Of a DNA stretch of 40,028 nucleotides, positions 15,875 to 23,424 are shown piece after piece. Position numbers and translations under genes: made by a program. The stretch comes from Hyphomicrobiales bacterium (lineage in GTDB: Bacteria > Pseudomonadota > Alphaproteobacteria > Rhizobiales > CAJQND01), in NCBI GenBank assembly GCA_028285595.1, contig JANQOW010000051.1:1-40028 (forward strand), read 5' to 3'. Numbering within the stretch: the stretch's first letter is position 1; the number at the start of each line of letters is the position of its first letter. The notes under the pieces were generated by a model. That model made no database searches. It worked only from the letters and a program-made list of their open reading frames with translations, and was not told the origin of the DNA.

Positions 15875-16342
15875 ATGAAGAAAACTGAATTTAGCCGCAG
15901 AACCGCATTGGAGCTGATCGGCGGCGGTGTGGTGACGGCGCTTTTGGCCGGCACCTTCGCAACCTCAGCCCAGGCTGATGCCAAGCTCTTGGCCGAGGCC
16001 ATAAAGAAGGCCGTGGGCGAGGGCGCCATGAAGGAAGGCAAGATCACGCTCGACCTGCCGGAGATTGCCGAGAACGGGAACACGGTTCCTGTGGGCGTTT
16101 CCGTGGACAGCCCCATGACGGACGCGGACTATGTGAAATCGGTCCATCTGTTTGCCGAGAAGAACCCGGCGGCGGATGTGGCCAGCATTCATTTCACGCC
16201 GGCAAGCGGTGTGGCCAAGGCAGCCCTGCGCATCCGGATGGCCGGCACCCAGAACATTGTGGCCGTTGCCGAGATGTCTGACGGCACGCTGTATACGGCC
16301 AAGAAGCTGGTGAAAGTAACCATTGGCGGCTGCGGCGGCTAA
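15875..16342 (+). CDS. soxY: SoxY, sulfur-carrying subunit of SoxYZ
   Basis: A 155-residue periplasmic carrier. The N-terminus has a twin-arginine signal (FSRRTALELIGGG), consistent with export of folded SoxYZ. The C-terminus ends in GGCGG, the swinging arm whose Cys153 carries the covalently bound thiosulfate or sulfane intermediates. The ATG at 15875 follows GAGGAACATC; an upstream in-frame start at 15851 adds eight residues before the Tat motif and is less likely. It is followed 26 bases later by soxZ. Confidence 0.95.
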   Translation: MKKTEFSRRTALELIGGGVVTALLAGTFATSAQADAKLLAEAIKKAVGEGAMKEGKITLDLPEIAENGNTVPVGVSVDSPMTDADYVKSVHLFAEKNPAADVASIHFTPASGVAKAALRIRMAGTQNIVAVAEMSDGTLYTAKKLVKVTIGGCGG

Positions 16343-16368
16343 CAAGCGAGATTGAGGAGAAATTTAAC

Positions 16369-16695
16369 ATGGCTTCAAAACCGCGCGTACGCGTCCCCAA
16401 AAAGGCCAAAGCGGGAGACATCATCACGATCAAATCGTTGATCTCCCACAAAATGGAAACCGGTCAGCGCAAGGATAAAAAGACGGGCGAAAAGATCCCG
16501 CGGCTGATCATCAACAAGTTCGTCTGCAAGTTTAACGGCAACGTCGTTTTCTCGTCAGACTGGCACCCCGCCGTCTCGGCTAACCCTTATATGGCGTTCA
16601 GCTACAAGGTGGTGGAGAGCGGGGAGTTTGAGTTCACCTGGACCGATGACGCTGGCGAGACCGTCAGCAAAAAAGCAAAACTCACGGTCAGTTAG
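16369..16695 (+). CDS. soxZ: SoxZ, partner subunit of SoxYZ
   Basis: A 108-residue immunoglobulin-like protein without its own signal; it is exported with SoxY by hitchhiking on the Tat signal. The family pattern is clear (VPKKAKAGDIITIKSLISHKMETGQR, then the DWHPAVSANPYMAFSYKV segment and the GEFEFTWTDDAGE strand). GAGGAG precedes the ATG. It lies between soxY and soxA. Full length. Confidence 0.95.
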   Translation: MASKPRVRVPKKAKAGDIITIKSLISHKMETGQRKDKKTGEKIPRLIINKFVCKFNGNVVFSSDWHPAVSANPYMAFSYKVVESGEFEFTWTDDAGETVSKKAKLTVS

Positions 16696-16744
16696 GGCAG
16701 GGGAGACCCTGAGCGGAAGGAAACAAGAGGGAAGGGAACATTCA

Positions 16745-17548
16745 ATGAAGCGCAAAGCACTCGTGCTCGCGGGGGTCGGAGCGGTCGCACTGGCCGTACC
16801 GTCGGTGATGACGTTTGCCGCCGAAGACTGGGGCCAGTATCAGGTTGGCGACAAGCGCAGCGGATATACGTTCGCCAAGGCAGAAACCCGCGCTATCCAG
16901 GATGATGATTTTGAGAATCCCGGAATGCTTTGGGTGGAGCATGGCGAGGAACTGTGGGAGACGGTGGACGGTGAAGCACAGAAGTCGTGCAAGAGCTGCC
17001 ACGCAGATGCCTCGGACACGATGAAAAACGTGGGCTCCACGTATCCGGTGTTCGCCAAGGATATCGGCAAGCTGGAGAATGTGGAAAACCGTATCAACCG
17101 GTGCCGCACCGACAACATGAAGGCCAAGCCGTGGAAATATGATTCCCGCAACATGTTGGGCATGGTGTCCTACGTGAAGCGGCAATCCTTCGGCCAACCC
17201 ATGAACGTCAAGGTCGATGGTGATGCGGCCCCCTGGTTCGAGAAGGGCAAAGAGTTCTACAACCAGCGCCGCGGTCAGTTGGACATGGCCTGCAAGCACT
17301 GTCACGTGGACAATGCGGGCAACATGATCCGGGCCAACACGCTCTCGCAGGGGCAAGGCAACGGCTTCCCCACCTACCGGCTGAAATGGCAAAAGCCCGG
17401 CTCGCTGCACCGCCGCTTCCGGGGCTGCAACAAGCAGGTACGCGCAACGCCTTACAAGACCGGGTCGGACGAGTATCTGGCTCTGGAGCTCTACGTTATG
17501 TATCGGGGCCAGGGCCTGCCGGTGGAAACACCCGCGGTGCGTAACTGA
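16745..17548 (+). CDS. soxA: SoxA, dihaem cytochrome c of the SoxXA complex
   Basis: A 267-residue periplasmic cytochrome with a Sec signal peptide (about residues 1-25). Two haem motifs, CKSCH (Cys82-His86) and CKHCH (Cys183-His187), mark the dihaem type. Cys120 in NRCRTD and Cys228 in FRGCNKQVRA are the expected axial-ligand cysteines; the second is the active-site residue modified to a persulfide in known SoxA. With SoxX it oxidatively couples thiosulfate to SoxY. The ATG at 16745 is preferred over upstream frames because it yields the signal peptide. In many organisms soxB follows directly, but here a repeat remnant and a terminator intervene. Confidence 0.95.
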   Translation: MKRKALVLAGVGAVALAVPSVMTFAAEDWGQYQVGDKRSGYTFAKAETRAIQDDDFENPGMLWVEHGEELWETVDGEAQKSCKSCHADASDTMKNVGSTYPVFAKDIGKLENVENRINRCRTDNMKAKPWKYDSRNMLGMVSYVKRQSFGQPMNVKVDGDAAPWFEKGKEFYNQRRGQLDMACKHCHVDNAGNMIRANTLSQGQGNGFPTYRLKWQKPGSLHRRFRGCNKQVRATPYKTGSDEYLALELYVMYRGQGLPVETPAVRN

Positions 17549-17567
17549 CCTGGACCCAAAGACGGCG

Positions 17568-17590
17568 CATATGACAATGAGCTGCTCTAG
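17568..17590. repeat. Solo MITE terminus between soxA and soxB
   Basis: CATATGACAATGAGCTGCTCTAG matches the right end of the repeat at 149-171 with one mismatch. Only this end is present; the bases upstream do not continue the element. It lies 20 bases after the soxA stop and runs directly into the terminator hairpin, so it looks like the scar of an insertion or excision. Confidence 0.75.
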
Positions 17591-17614
17591 GGACGCCGCT
17601 CGGCGTCCCTTTTT
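17590..17614 (+). terminator. Rho-independent terminator after soxA
   Basis: GGGACGCC (17590-17597) pairs perfectly with GGCGTCCC (17602-17609), with a four-base loop GCTC, and is followed by a run of five T (17610-17614). The hairpin stands upstream of soxB, so soxXYZA transcripts would end here or be attenuated before soxB. Confidence 0.8.
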
Positions 17615-17641
17615 CGTAGGTTCAGATTGGAGCAGCAGGCG

Positions 17642-19330
17642 ATGATTTCACGGCGGGATTTTCTGACGATCTCAGCGGCCACCGCCCTGGCCACGGGGCT
17701 GGGGGGAGGGCTCGGCCGCGCTGCTGCAGCCCAGAGCATCACGCAGGATGACCTGTTGAAATTCAACTCCAAGGGCCAGGTCACTCTGCTGCACAACACG
17801 GACTGCCATGCCCAACTGAAGCCCATCTTCTTCCGTGAGCCATCGATCAATCTCGGCGTGGGCGAGGTGAAGGGCTTGCCGCCCCACATTACCGGCGCAG
17901 AGTTTCTGGAGCGCTTCGGGCTTAAGCCAGAGACGCTGGAGGCCTATGCCCTCACCTCGGAAAACTTCACAGCCCTCGCCAAGAACTATGGCCGCGTAGG
18001 CGGAATGGACCGGATCGCCACACTGCTCAAAGCCATCCGCGCAGAGAGGGGAGACAAGGTTCTGTTCCTCGACGGCGGCGATACCCTGCACGGCTCGTTC
18101 ACAACGCTCCAGACCGGCGGCGGGGACATGGTCAAGGTGATGAATGCCCTCGGCTGCGAAGCCATGACCGGGCACTGGGAATTTACGCTCGGCGCAGAGC
18201 GGGTGAAACAGATCGCCGAAGAGCTGGAGTGCCCGTTCCTGGCGAGCAACGTGTTCGACAATGAGTGGGAAGAGGAGGTGTTCGAACACACGGCTTTCTT
18301 TGAGCGCGGCGGTGTGAAGGTGGCCGTGATCGGTCAGGCCTTCCCCTACACGCCGATTGCCAATCCCCGCTGGATGATCCCAAGCTGGTCATTCGGCATC
18401 CGCGAGGAACTGGTGCAAAAGCGGGTCGACGCTGCGCGCGCGGAGGGCGCAGAACTGGTGGTTCTGCTCTCCCACAACGGGTTTGATGTGGATCGCAAAC
18501 TGGCCTCGCGGGTCAAAGGCATGGACGTGGTTCTCACCGCCCACACCCATGACGCCATCCCCGAGCCGATCAAGGAGGGCGATACGCTCCTGATCGCCAC
18601 CGGCTCGCACGGCAAGTTCCTCTCCAGGCTTGATGTGGAGGTCACCAACGGGCGCATGTCCGGATACGAGTACCGGCTGATCCCGGTCCTGGCGGACGCC
18701 ATCACGCCGGACCCTGATCTTGAGAAACTCATCACCGAAATCAGATCGCCCTTTGAAGCGCATCTGAGCACCGAACTGGGCCGCACTGAAACCCTGCTTT
18801 ACCGACGCGGCAACTTCAACGGCACGTTCGATGATCTGATCTGTCAGGCCATGCTGGAAGAGCGTGACGCGGATCTCTCCTTCTCGCCGGGCACCCGCTG
18901 GGGCGCCACCGTGCTGCCGGGCCAGGCGATCACCTGGGAAGATGTCTACAACATGACCGCCATCACCTACCCGAATTGCTATCGCATCGAGATGACGGGC
19001 GAGAACCTGAAGCTGGTCTTGGAGGATGTGGCGGACAACCTCTTCAACATCGATCCCTATTATCAGCAGGGCGGCGATATGGTTCGCGTGGGCGGGCTCG
19101 GCTACACCATCGACATCAATAAATCCATCGGCAGCCGCATCTCAGATATGACGCTGCTGAAAACCGGTGAACCGATTGACGCTTCGCGCACCTACAGCGT
19201 GGCCGGTTGGGCCTCCATCAACGAGGGCACCCAGGGCCCGCCGATCTGGGATGTTGTGGCCAAGTACATCAAGCGCAAAGGGGTGATCGACTTGGCGCCC
19301 AATCAATCCATCAAGGTGGTGGGCGCATAG
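17642..19330 (+). CDS. soxB: SoxB, thiosulfohydrolase
   Basis: A 562-residue periplasmic enzyme of the 5'-nucleotidase/metallophosphoesterase superfamily with a dinuclear manganese site, which hydrolyses the terminal sulfonate from SoxY-bound S-thiosulfonate as sulfate. The Tat signal is ISRRDFLTISAATALA. Metal motifs visible are HNTDCHAQLKP (Asp54, His56), FLDGGDTLHGS, GHWEFTLG (SoxB form of the GNHE motif), LLSHNGFDVD and TAHTHDAIPEP. The ATG at 17642 follows GGAGCAGCAGG. The C-terminal nucleotidase domain is complete. It is probably transcribed separately from, or at a lower level than, soxXYZA because of the terminator upstream; the CcdA/SoxV gene follows after 16 bases. Confidence 0.96.
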   Translation: MISRRDFLTISAATALATGLGGGLGRAAAAQSITQDDLLKFNSKGQVTLLHNTDCHAQLKPIFFREPSINLGVGEVKGLPPHITGAEFLERFGLKPETLEAYALTSENFTALAKNYGRVGGMDRIATLLKAIRAERGDKVLFLDGGDTLHGSFTTLQTGGGDMVKVMNALGCEAMTGHWEFTLGAERVKQIAEELECPFLASNVFDNEWEEEVFEHTAFFERGGVKVAVIGQAFPYTPIANPRWMIPSWSFGIREELVQKRVDAARAEGAELVVLLSHNGFDVDRKLASRVKGMDVVLTAHTHDAIPEPIKEGDTLLIATGSHGKFLSRLDVEVTNGRMSGYEYRLIPVLADAITPDPDLEKLITEIRSPFEAHLSTELGRTETLLYRRGNFNGTFDDLICQAMLEERDADLSFSPGTRWGATVLPGQAITWEDVYNMTAITYPNCYRIEMTGENLKLVLEDVADNLFNIDPYYQQGGDMVRVGGLGYTIDINKSIGSRISDMTLLKTGEPIDASRTYSVAGWASINEGTQGPPIWDVVAKYIKRKGVIDLAPNQSIKVVGA

Positions 19331-19346
19331 ATAGGCTCGACGGATC

Positions 19347-20081
19347 ATGGAAGTCTCCTATTTTGCAGCCCTCACCGCGGGGATCTTGAGTTTCCTCTCC
19401 CCGTGTGTGCTGCCCTTGGTGCCGCCCTATATCTGCTTTATTGCCGGCACCAGCATTGATCAGTTGACCGGCGACGATGAGCTGGACCCGGCCATTGGCC
19501 GGCGCATCTTCACCTCGGCCATTGCCTTCGTGTTGGGGTTTTCCACGGTCTTCGTTCTTCTGGGCGCAACGGCGTCTTATCTCGGCCAACTTGTGGGCGA
19601 TCATCTCGACCTTCTCAGCAAGATCGCCGGGGCGGTGATCATCTTGCTGGGCCTGCACTTTATGGGCCTTTTGAAAATCGGGCTGTTTTACAAGGAAGCG
19701 CGTTTTGAAGGGCCGTCCAAACCCATCGGCCTGGCGGGGGCTTATGTGGTGGGGCTCGCCTTTGCCTTCGGCTGGACGCCGTGCGTGGGGCCGGTGCTGG
19801 CCGCCGTCCTGTTCTACGCCGCTCAGGAAAGCTCCATCTGGAAGGGGGTTTCGCTGCTTGGGGTTTATGCCGCCGGTCTCGGCATTCCGTTCCTGCTCGC
19901 CGCGCTCGCCGGCAAGCCCTTTTTGAGGTTCATGCAGCGCTTCAAGAAGCACCTTGGCATGGTGGAAAAACTGATCGGCGTGCTGCTGGTGATCACCGGC
20001 GTTTTGTTCCTCACCGGCTCCATGAACGTGATCGGCTTCTGGCTCCTGGAGATGTTCCCGGCGCTTGGCCGCGTCGGCTAG
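19347..20081 (+). CDS. soxV: CcdA/DsbD-type thiol transporter (SoxV-like)
   Basis: A 244-residue inner-membrane protein with about six hydrophobic helices. The paired CcdA cysteines are present in SFLSPCVLPLVPPY and FGWTPCVGPVLAA, the redox pair that moves electrons from cytoplasmic thioredoxin to the periplasm. In sox loci the family member SoxV feeds the thioredoxin SoxW, which keeps SoxYZ active. It follows soxB closely (same operon), and a SoxW-type gene lies just beyond, which supports SoxV over a cytochrome-maturation CcdA. Its stop TAG shares the bases CTAG with the stop of the convergent gene at 20078. Confidence 0.85.
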   Translation: MEVSYFAALTAGILSFLSPCVLPLVPPYICFIAGTSIDQLTGDDELDPAIGRRIFTSAIAFVLGFSTVFVLLGATASYLGQLVGDHLDLLSKIAGAVIILLGLHFMGLLKIGLFYKEARFEGPSKPIGLAGAYVVGLAFAFGWTPCVGPVLAAVLFYAAQESSIWKGVSLLGVYAAGLGIPFLLAALAGKPFLRFMQRFKKHLGMVEKLIGVLLVITGVLFLTGSMNVIGFWLLEMFPALGRVG

Positions 20082-20818
20082 CCCCAGCGCACGAAGATGA
20101 TCACATCAAAACTCTTCAGTTCCCGGAGCACGTTGATGAAGGCATCCGGCTCCTGACGCTCAATGGGCCGCAGCAGCGTGCCCGCCGACTTGGCCGCCCC
20201 GTCCATGACCGATTGAAAATCAGCGTTCTGTTTGATCGCGTCCGGTGCTTCGGAGCGGCACAGTTTCAACTGGTCGATATAGGCGTTGGAGGCCTTGGTG
20301 GCCTTGGCGCGCACGTCGGGGTCTGAAAAGTCGGCGCGGTTATGGCGCCAGTGATAGAGCACATCCATGTGGCCGTTCAGATCAAACACGCAATCGGCCA
20401 GGACCCGAAGACCGTTGCGCTTGCGCATCCGGTGCAGCAGGCCGCGGATGGGCAGCAGCGCTTTGCGCGCGGGTTTGGCGTCACCCTTCTCAGCCAGCGT
20501 CTGGCCCGTTTCGAACGCCACCGTGATATCCTGGACGGTGTCGGGCCAAGCTGCGTCCTCGGTGAGGGGAGCAGGCGGGGTCTTGGCGTAGCGCTCAACC
20601 ACAGCGTTCCAGGCTGTCGTGGCCGTTGTGAGTTCAAGCCCGGCCACACCGGCATTGCCGGTTCTCAGATAGAACAGCGCGGACTTGTAGGGCTGATTGA
20701 CTTTCTCGATGGCCGCATTGAAGGCAGACACGTCGTCCGCATGCCCCGCCGCACTGTGAAACAACAACACAAACAGGCTGCAAATGAGGCTAAACTTTCT
20801 CACACGCTTGTGACACAT
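20078..20818 (-). CDS. Secreted helical protein of unknown function in the sox locus
   Basis: A 246-residue protein that begins with a clear Sec signal peptide (FSLICSLFVLLFHSAAGHADD). The mature part is nearly all helical, with patterns such as FNAAIEKVNQPYKSALFYL and SNAYIDQLKLCRSEAP, resembling a four-helix bundle, but there is no CxxCH haem motif. I do not recognise a family. The ATG at 20818 is chosen to give the signal peptide; the frame continues upstream without one. It is convergent with soxV, overlapping by four bases, and divergent from soxW with an operator-like motif between them, so it is probably regulated together with the sulfur genes and acts in the periplasm. Confidence 0.7.
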   Translation of the reverse strand: MCHKRVRKFSLICSLFVLLFHSAAGHADDVSAFNAAIEKVNQPYKSALFYLRTGNAGVAGLELTTATTAWNAVVERYAKTPPAPLTEDAAWPDTVQDITVAFETGQTLAEKGDAKPARKALLPIRGLLHRMRKRNGLRVLADCVFDLNGHMDVLYHWRHNRADFSDPDVRAKATKASNAYIDQLKLCRSEAPDAIKQNADFQSVMDGAAKSAGTLLRPIERQEPDAFINVLRELKSFDVIIFVRWG

Positions 20819-20842
20819 TGGGGAGGGCTCGCCCTGTACTGG

Positions 20843-20867
20843 ATATTCATATTCGTATAATCTAATT
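20843..20867. promoter_or_regulatory. Operator-like motif between the secreted protein gene and soxW
   Basis: The AT-rich run contains ATATTCATATTCGTATAATC and TCTAATTT. TATTC occurs twice and TCTAAT once, as in the motifs near tusA and dsrE. It lies 25 bases upstream of the minus-strand start and about 40 bases upstream of soxW, so it could serve both. Confidence 0.5.
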
Positions 20868-20906
20868 TGTCTTGAGGTGCCACCCAATCAAGCGAGGATC
20901 GGACAG

Positions 20907-21518
20907 ATGATTGATCGCAGAACCTTTGTAAAGTCCTTGAGTCTTCCCGCAGCGACCGCCGCACTGGGCACGCCGTTGGCCTGGGCGTCGGATGATCCGG
21001 CCACGGACGATGATGGCATCTACACCCAGGACTGGTTCAACCACACATCGTTCCTTGTGCTTTCCGAAGACCTGGAAGAGGCCGCGGGCGAGGGTAAACG
21101 CCTGGCTATTCTGTGGGAGCAAAAGGGCTGCCCCTATTGCCGCGAACTCCACCGGGTCAACTTCGCCAAGGACAAGATCCGCACTTACGTGAAAGACAAC
21201 TTCACCGTTCTGCAGCTCAACATGTGGGGCTCAAAGAAGGTCACGGATTTTGATGGGGAAGAGCTGGAAGAACGCGCGCTCGCCCGCAAGTGGCGTGTGC
21301 AGTTTACTCCGACCATCAATTTCTTTGGTCCGAAGGCGGAGGATACCGCACGCAAGACCGAAGTCATGCGCATGCCCGGCTACTTCAAGCCGTTCCACTT
21401 CGTCTCCATGTTTGAGTATGTGAAGGACGAAGCCTACAAGGAACAGCAGTTCCAGCGCTATCTGCAGGACAAGTTCAAAAAGCTGGAAGAAGAGGGCAAG
21501 AAGCCCGATCTCTGGTAG
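20907..21518 (+). CDS. soxW: SoxW-type periplasmic thioredoxin
   Basis: A 203-residue thioredoxin-fold protein. The N-terminus carries a twin-arginine motif (IDRRTFVKSLSLPAATAAL), and the redox motif is CPYC (Cys75, Cys78) in WEQKGCPYCRELHRVNFA, typical of SoxW/SoxS-type thioredoxins. The cis-Pro loop is FTPTINFFGP. It would receive electrons from SoxV and reduce mixed disulfides at the SoxY cysteine. The ATG at 20907 follows GAGGATCGG. The C-terminus is long and charged (FKKLEEEGKKPDLW). It is convergent with the SoxR-type regulator, with a one-base gap. SoxS is the alternative name; the two are hard to separate by eye. Confidence 0.82.
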   Translation: MIDRRTFVKSLSLPAATAALGTPLAWASDDPATDDDGIYTQDWFNHTSFLVLSEDLEEAAGEGKRLAILWEQKGCPYCRELHRVNFAKDKIRTYVKDNFTVLQLNMWGSKKVTDFDGEELEERALARKWRVQFTPTINFFGPKAEDTARKTEVMRMPGYFKPFHFVSMFEYVKDEAYKEQQFQRYLQDKFKKLEEEGKKPDLW

Positions 21519-21519
21519 C

Positions 21520-21915
21520 CTAGGCCGCGCCCCGATAGCGCGAGCGGTCCTCGCGCCGGCGGGCGACAGCCTCTTGCGAGCAGAACATCTGGTGCATCAG
21601 CTCCAGCGTCTTTTCAACTTCGGTGCTGACCAACCGGTAATAGATGGACTTGCCTTCCCGCCGGGTGGCCACCAACCGCTCTGCACGCAGCAAGGTCAGA
21701 TGCTGCGAGAGTTTGGACTGGCGAAACTGCAAATCCGCTTCCAACTGGCTGACAGACATCTCGCCCTCAGCGGCCAATCTGCATAAGATCAGCATCCGGC
21801 TGTCGTTCGACAACGCCTTCAGGAACTGGGCCGCTTCCTGCGCCCCTTCCATCATTTCTTCCTGGGTAGGTTCAAACGTCACGTTTCCCTCCGCCCCGCA
21901 AAGCGTGCGAATCAC
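21520..21915 (-). CDS. soxR: ArsR-family sulfur-sensing repressor (SoxR-like)
   Basis: A winged-helix repressor of up to 131 residues. The pattern is LKALSNDSRMLILCRLAAEG, recognition helix RQSKLSQHLTLLRAERLV, wing REGKSIYYRL, then HQMFCSQEAVA. The two cysteines (45 and 112 from the GTG start) sit at the same places as in the regulator at 1036 and in known SoxR/BigR-type sulfane-sulfur sensors. Location at the end of soxW supports the name. The start is uncertain: GTG at 21915, GTG at 21882 (preceded by GGAGGG) and ATG at 21855 are possible. It would bind AT-rich operators such as those listed here and release them when persulfide links the cysteines. Confidence 0.82.
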   Translation of the reverse strand: MIRTLCGAEGNVTFEPTQEEMMEGAQEAAQFLKALSNDSRMLILCRLAAEGEMSVSQLEADLQFRQSKLSQHLTLLRAERLVATRREGKSIYYRLVSTEVEKTLELMHQMFCSQEAVARRREDRSRYRGAA

Positions 21916-22150
21916 CGGCTCTGGCGTGCGTGTTTAATAGATAAAGTGTATCACCGTCTACGGAAACTATGCAAATGGCTCGCAATGAGTTGATCTTGCT
22001 TGAGTTTTCGAGATCAGGCCGGGCCATGCTGTGATCAGGTACACATTCGCAGGCCCGAATATCACCTTGTCCTTTCCAAGCATGCATGGAAGACTTAACA
22101 CCCCGGGGCGAAACTCGAGCCCGGGCAAGACAAAACCACAGGAGGAAACG

Positions 22151-22615
22151 ATGAGGCAGATCAGCGTATTGGCTTGGGCCATGGTGGCCGCTCTCGGTGT
22201 GCTCTTTTCGCAAGTCAGCGACCTTGCGGCCGGGGAGCGCTACGGAAAGCAGAAGGTGGTGTATCACATCAATTATGATGGCGGCCCGGACGACAAGAAA
22301 TATCGCGGCGCCATGCGCAATATCCAGAACCACATCAACGCGGTGGGTGCGGACAACATGGAGATTAAGGTCGTGCTGCACGGCAACGGACTTGGGCTCC
22401 TCATGACGGCGAAAGAAAACCAGAAAGTCCAAAGCGCGGTCACAAGTCTCAAGACCCAGAACGTGACGTTCCAGGTGTGCAACAACACGCTGAAGGGCCG
22501 CAAGATCAGCTATGAGAATGACCTCTTCGAAGTGTTTGAAGATGACATCATCCCAAGCGGCGTCGCAGAGCTCTCGCACCTGCAGCAGCAAGGCTACACC
22601 TACATCAAGCCTTAG
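22151..22615 (+). CDS. Periplasmic DsrE-like protein
   Basis: A 154-residue DsrE/DsrF-superfamily protein with a signal peptide (QISVLAWAMVAALGVLFSQV), hence exported. The core reads KVVYHINYDGGPDDKKYRGAMRNIQNHINAVG and then VVLHGNGLGLL, as in COG1416-type proteins, and a single reactive-type cysteine lies in FQVCNNTLKGRKI. AGGAGGAAACG precedes the ATG, an excellent ribosome site. Such exported DsrE-like proteins are frequent in sox loci and may bind sulfane sulfur in the periplasm; no activity is established to my knowledge. The gene stands alone between soxR and the accessory block, and may share the intergenic region with soxR. Confidence 0.82.
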   Translation: MRQISVLAWAMVAALGVLFSQVSDLAAGERYGKQKVVYHINYDGGPDDKKYRGAMRNIQNHINAVGADNMEIKVVLHGNGLGLLMTAKENQKVQSAVTSLKTQNVTFQVCNNTLKGRKISYENDLFEVFEDDIIPSGVAELSHLQQQGYTYIKP

Positions 22616-22782
22616 GGCCTGAGTGCATACCGATAAAAGCGATCCGGCGCGGCTCCGCTCGCGAACGTCCGGTCGGCATTCGGCCTGAGACGTTTTCGAG
22701 CGAGCTGTGGGGCGGGGAGATTGTGTCAGAAGCGGACACAACACAGGCTCAAAGCCTGACCACGAGTTCTCACCGAAAAATT

Positions 22783-23388
22783 CTATGCCCCAGCGACGGC
22801 CTCGACCACTTCTTGCAGCCGGTCTTTGCCAAAGAACATCTCATCTCCAACATAAAACGTCGGAACCCCGAATGCCCCGCGTTCTACGGCAGCATTGGTG
22901 TTGTCGATGAGGCGCTGTTTAATGCTCGGGTCGTTTGCACGCTCGCGGAGGCTGGCACCGTCAAACCCGGCCTCGTTCATTGCACTCACGAAGACTTCCG
23001 GGTCGTCCATTTTAAGCTCGTCTTCCCACATGTGCTTTAGGCCTGCGGACACATAGCCCGCGAGGCGACCGTCTTCCTCCGCAACCAACGCAGCTCTCAT
23101 CATCAGGAGTGTGTTCACTGGAAAATTCGGATTGAACTTAAAGGCGCTCAACCCGTGTCGCTTAATGAAGCGCTGCATTTCCAGTCGGGAATACTCAAGT
23201 TTCCCCTTCACATTTGCGAATGCAGCTACGGGCGACTGGTTTCCAGTAGCCTTGAAGATGCCGCCGAGTAGGCACGGAATGATATTGATCGTCGCTCCTT
23301 GCCGTTCCAGCAGCCGGGGAAGCACATGGTAGGAAAGGTAGGCATTCGGGCTTCCAAAATCGAAAATGAAGTCGACGGATTTCGTCAT
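22783..23388 (-). CDS. DsbA-family/2-hydroxychromene-2-carboxylate isomerase-like (kappa GST fold)
   Basis: A 201-residue thioredoxin-fold protein of the HCCA isomerase/kappa GST group. The N-terminal FIFDFGSPNAYLSY carries the Ser13-Pro14 that binds the glutathione sulfur in place of a CxxC. The C-terminal GAFGVPTFYVGDEMFFGKDRL holds the cis-Pro. Members use glutathione to isomerise or conjugate substrates. It is the last gene of a five-gene operon with two SDRs, a GST and a CoA-transferase, which suggests a glutathione step in catabolism and not aromatic HCCA chemistry in particular; no naphthalene-type genes are nearby. The substrate is unknown. Confidence 0.82.
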   Translation of the reverse strand: MTKSVDFIFDFGSPNAYLSYHVLPRLLERQGATINIIPCLLGGIFKATGNQSPVAAFANVKGKLEYSRLEMQRFIKRHGLSAFKFNPNFPVNTLLMMRAALVAEEDGRLAGYVSAGLKHMWEDELKMDDPEVFVSAMNEAGFDGASLRERANDPSIKQRLIDNTNAAVERGAFGVPTFYVGDEMFFGKDRLQEVVEAVAGA

Positions 23389-23424
23389 AGAAACGGTCCT
23401 TAATTCTTGTTCTTGTCAGAAGGG

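Noticed and set aside
22616-22782. Possible terminator or small RNA between the DsrE-like gene and the HCCA-type gene
   Set aside because: Several GC-rich inverted segments exist, but none has a consistent stem followed by a T-run, so nothing can be supported.
22783-23388. Naphthalene-type aromatic degradation gene
   Set aside because: The HCCA isomerase-like fold alone does not show this role, and no ring-dioxygenase or other naphthalene pathway gene is present.
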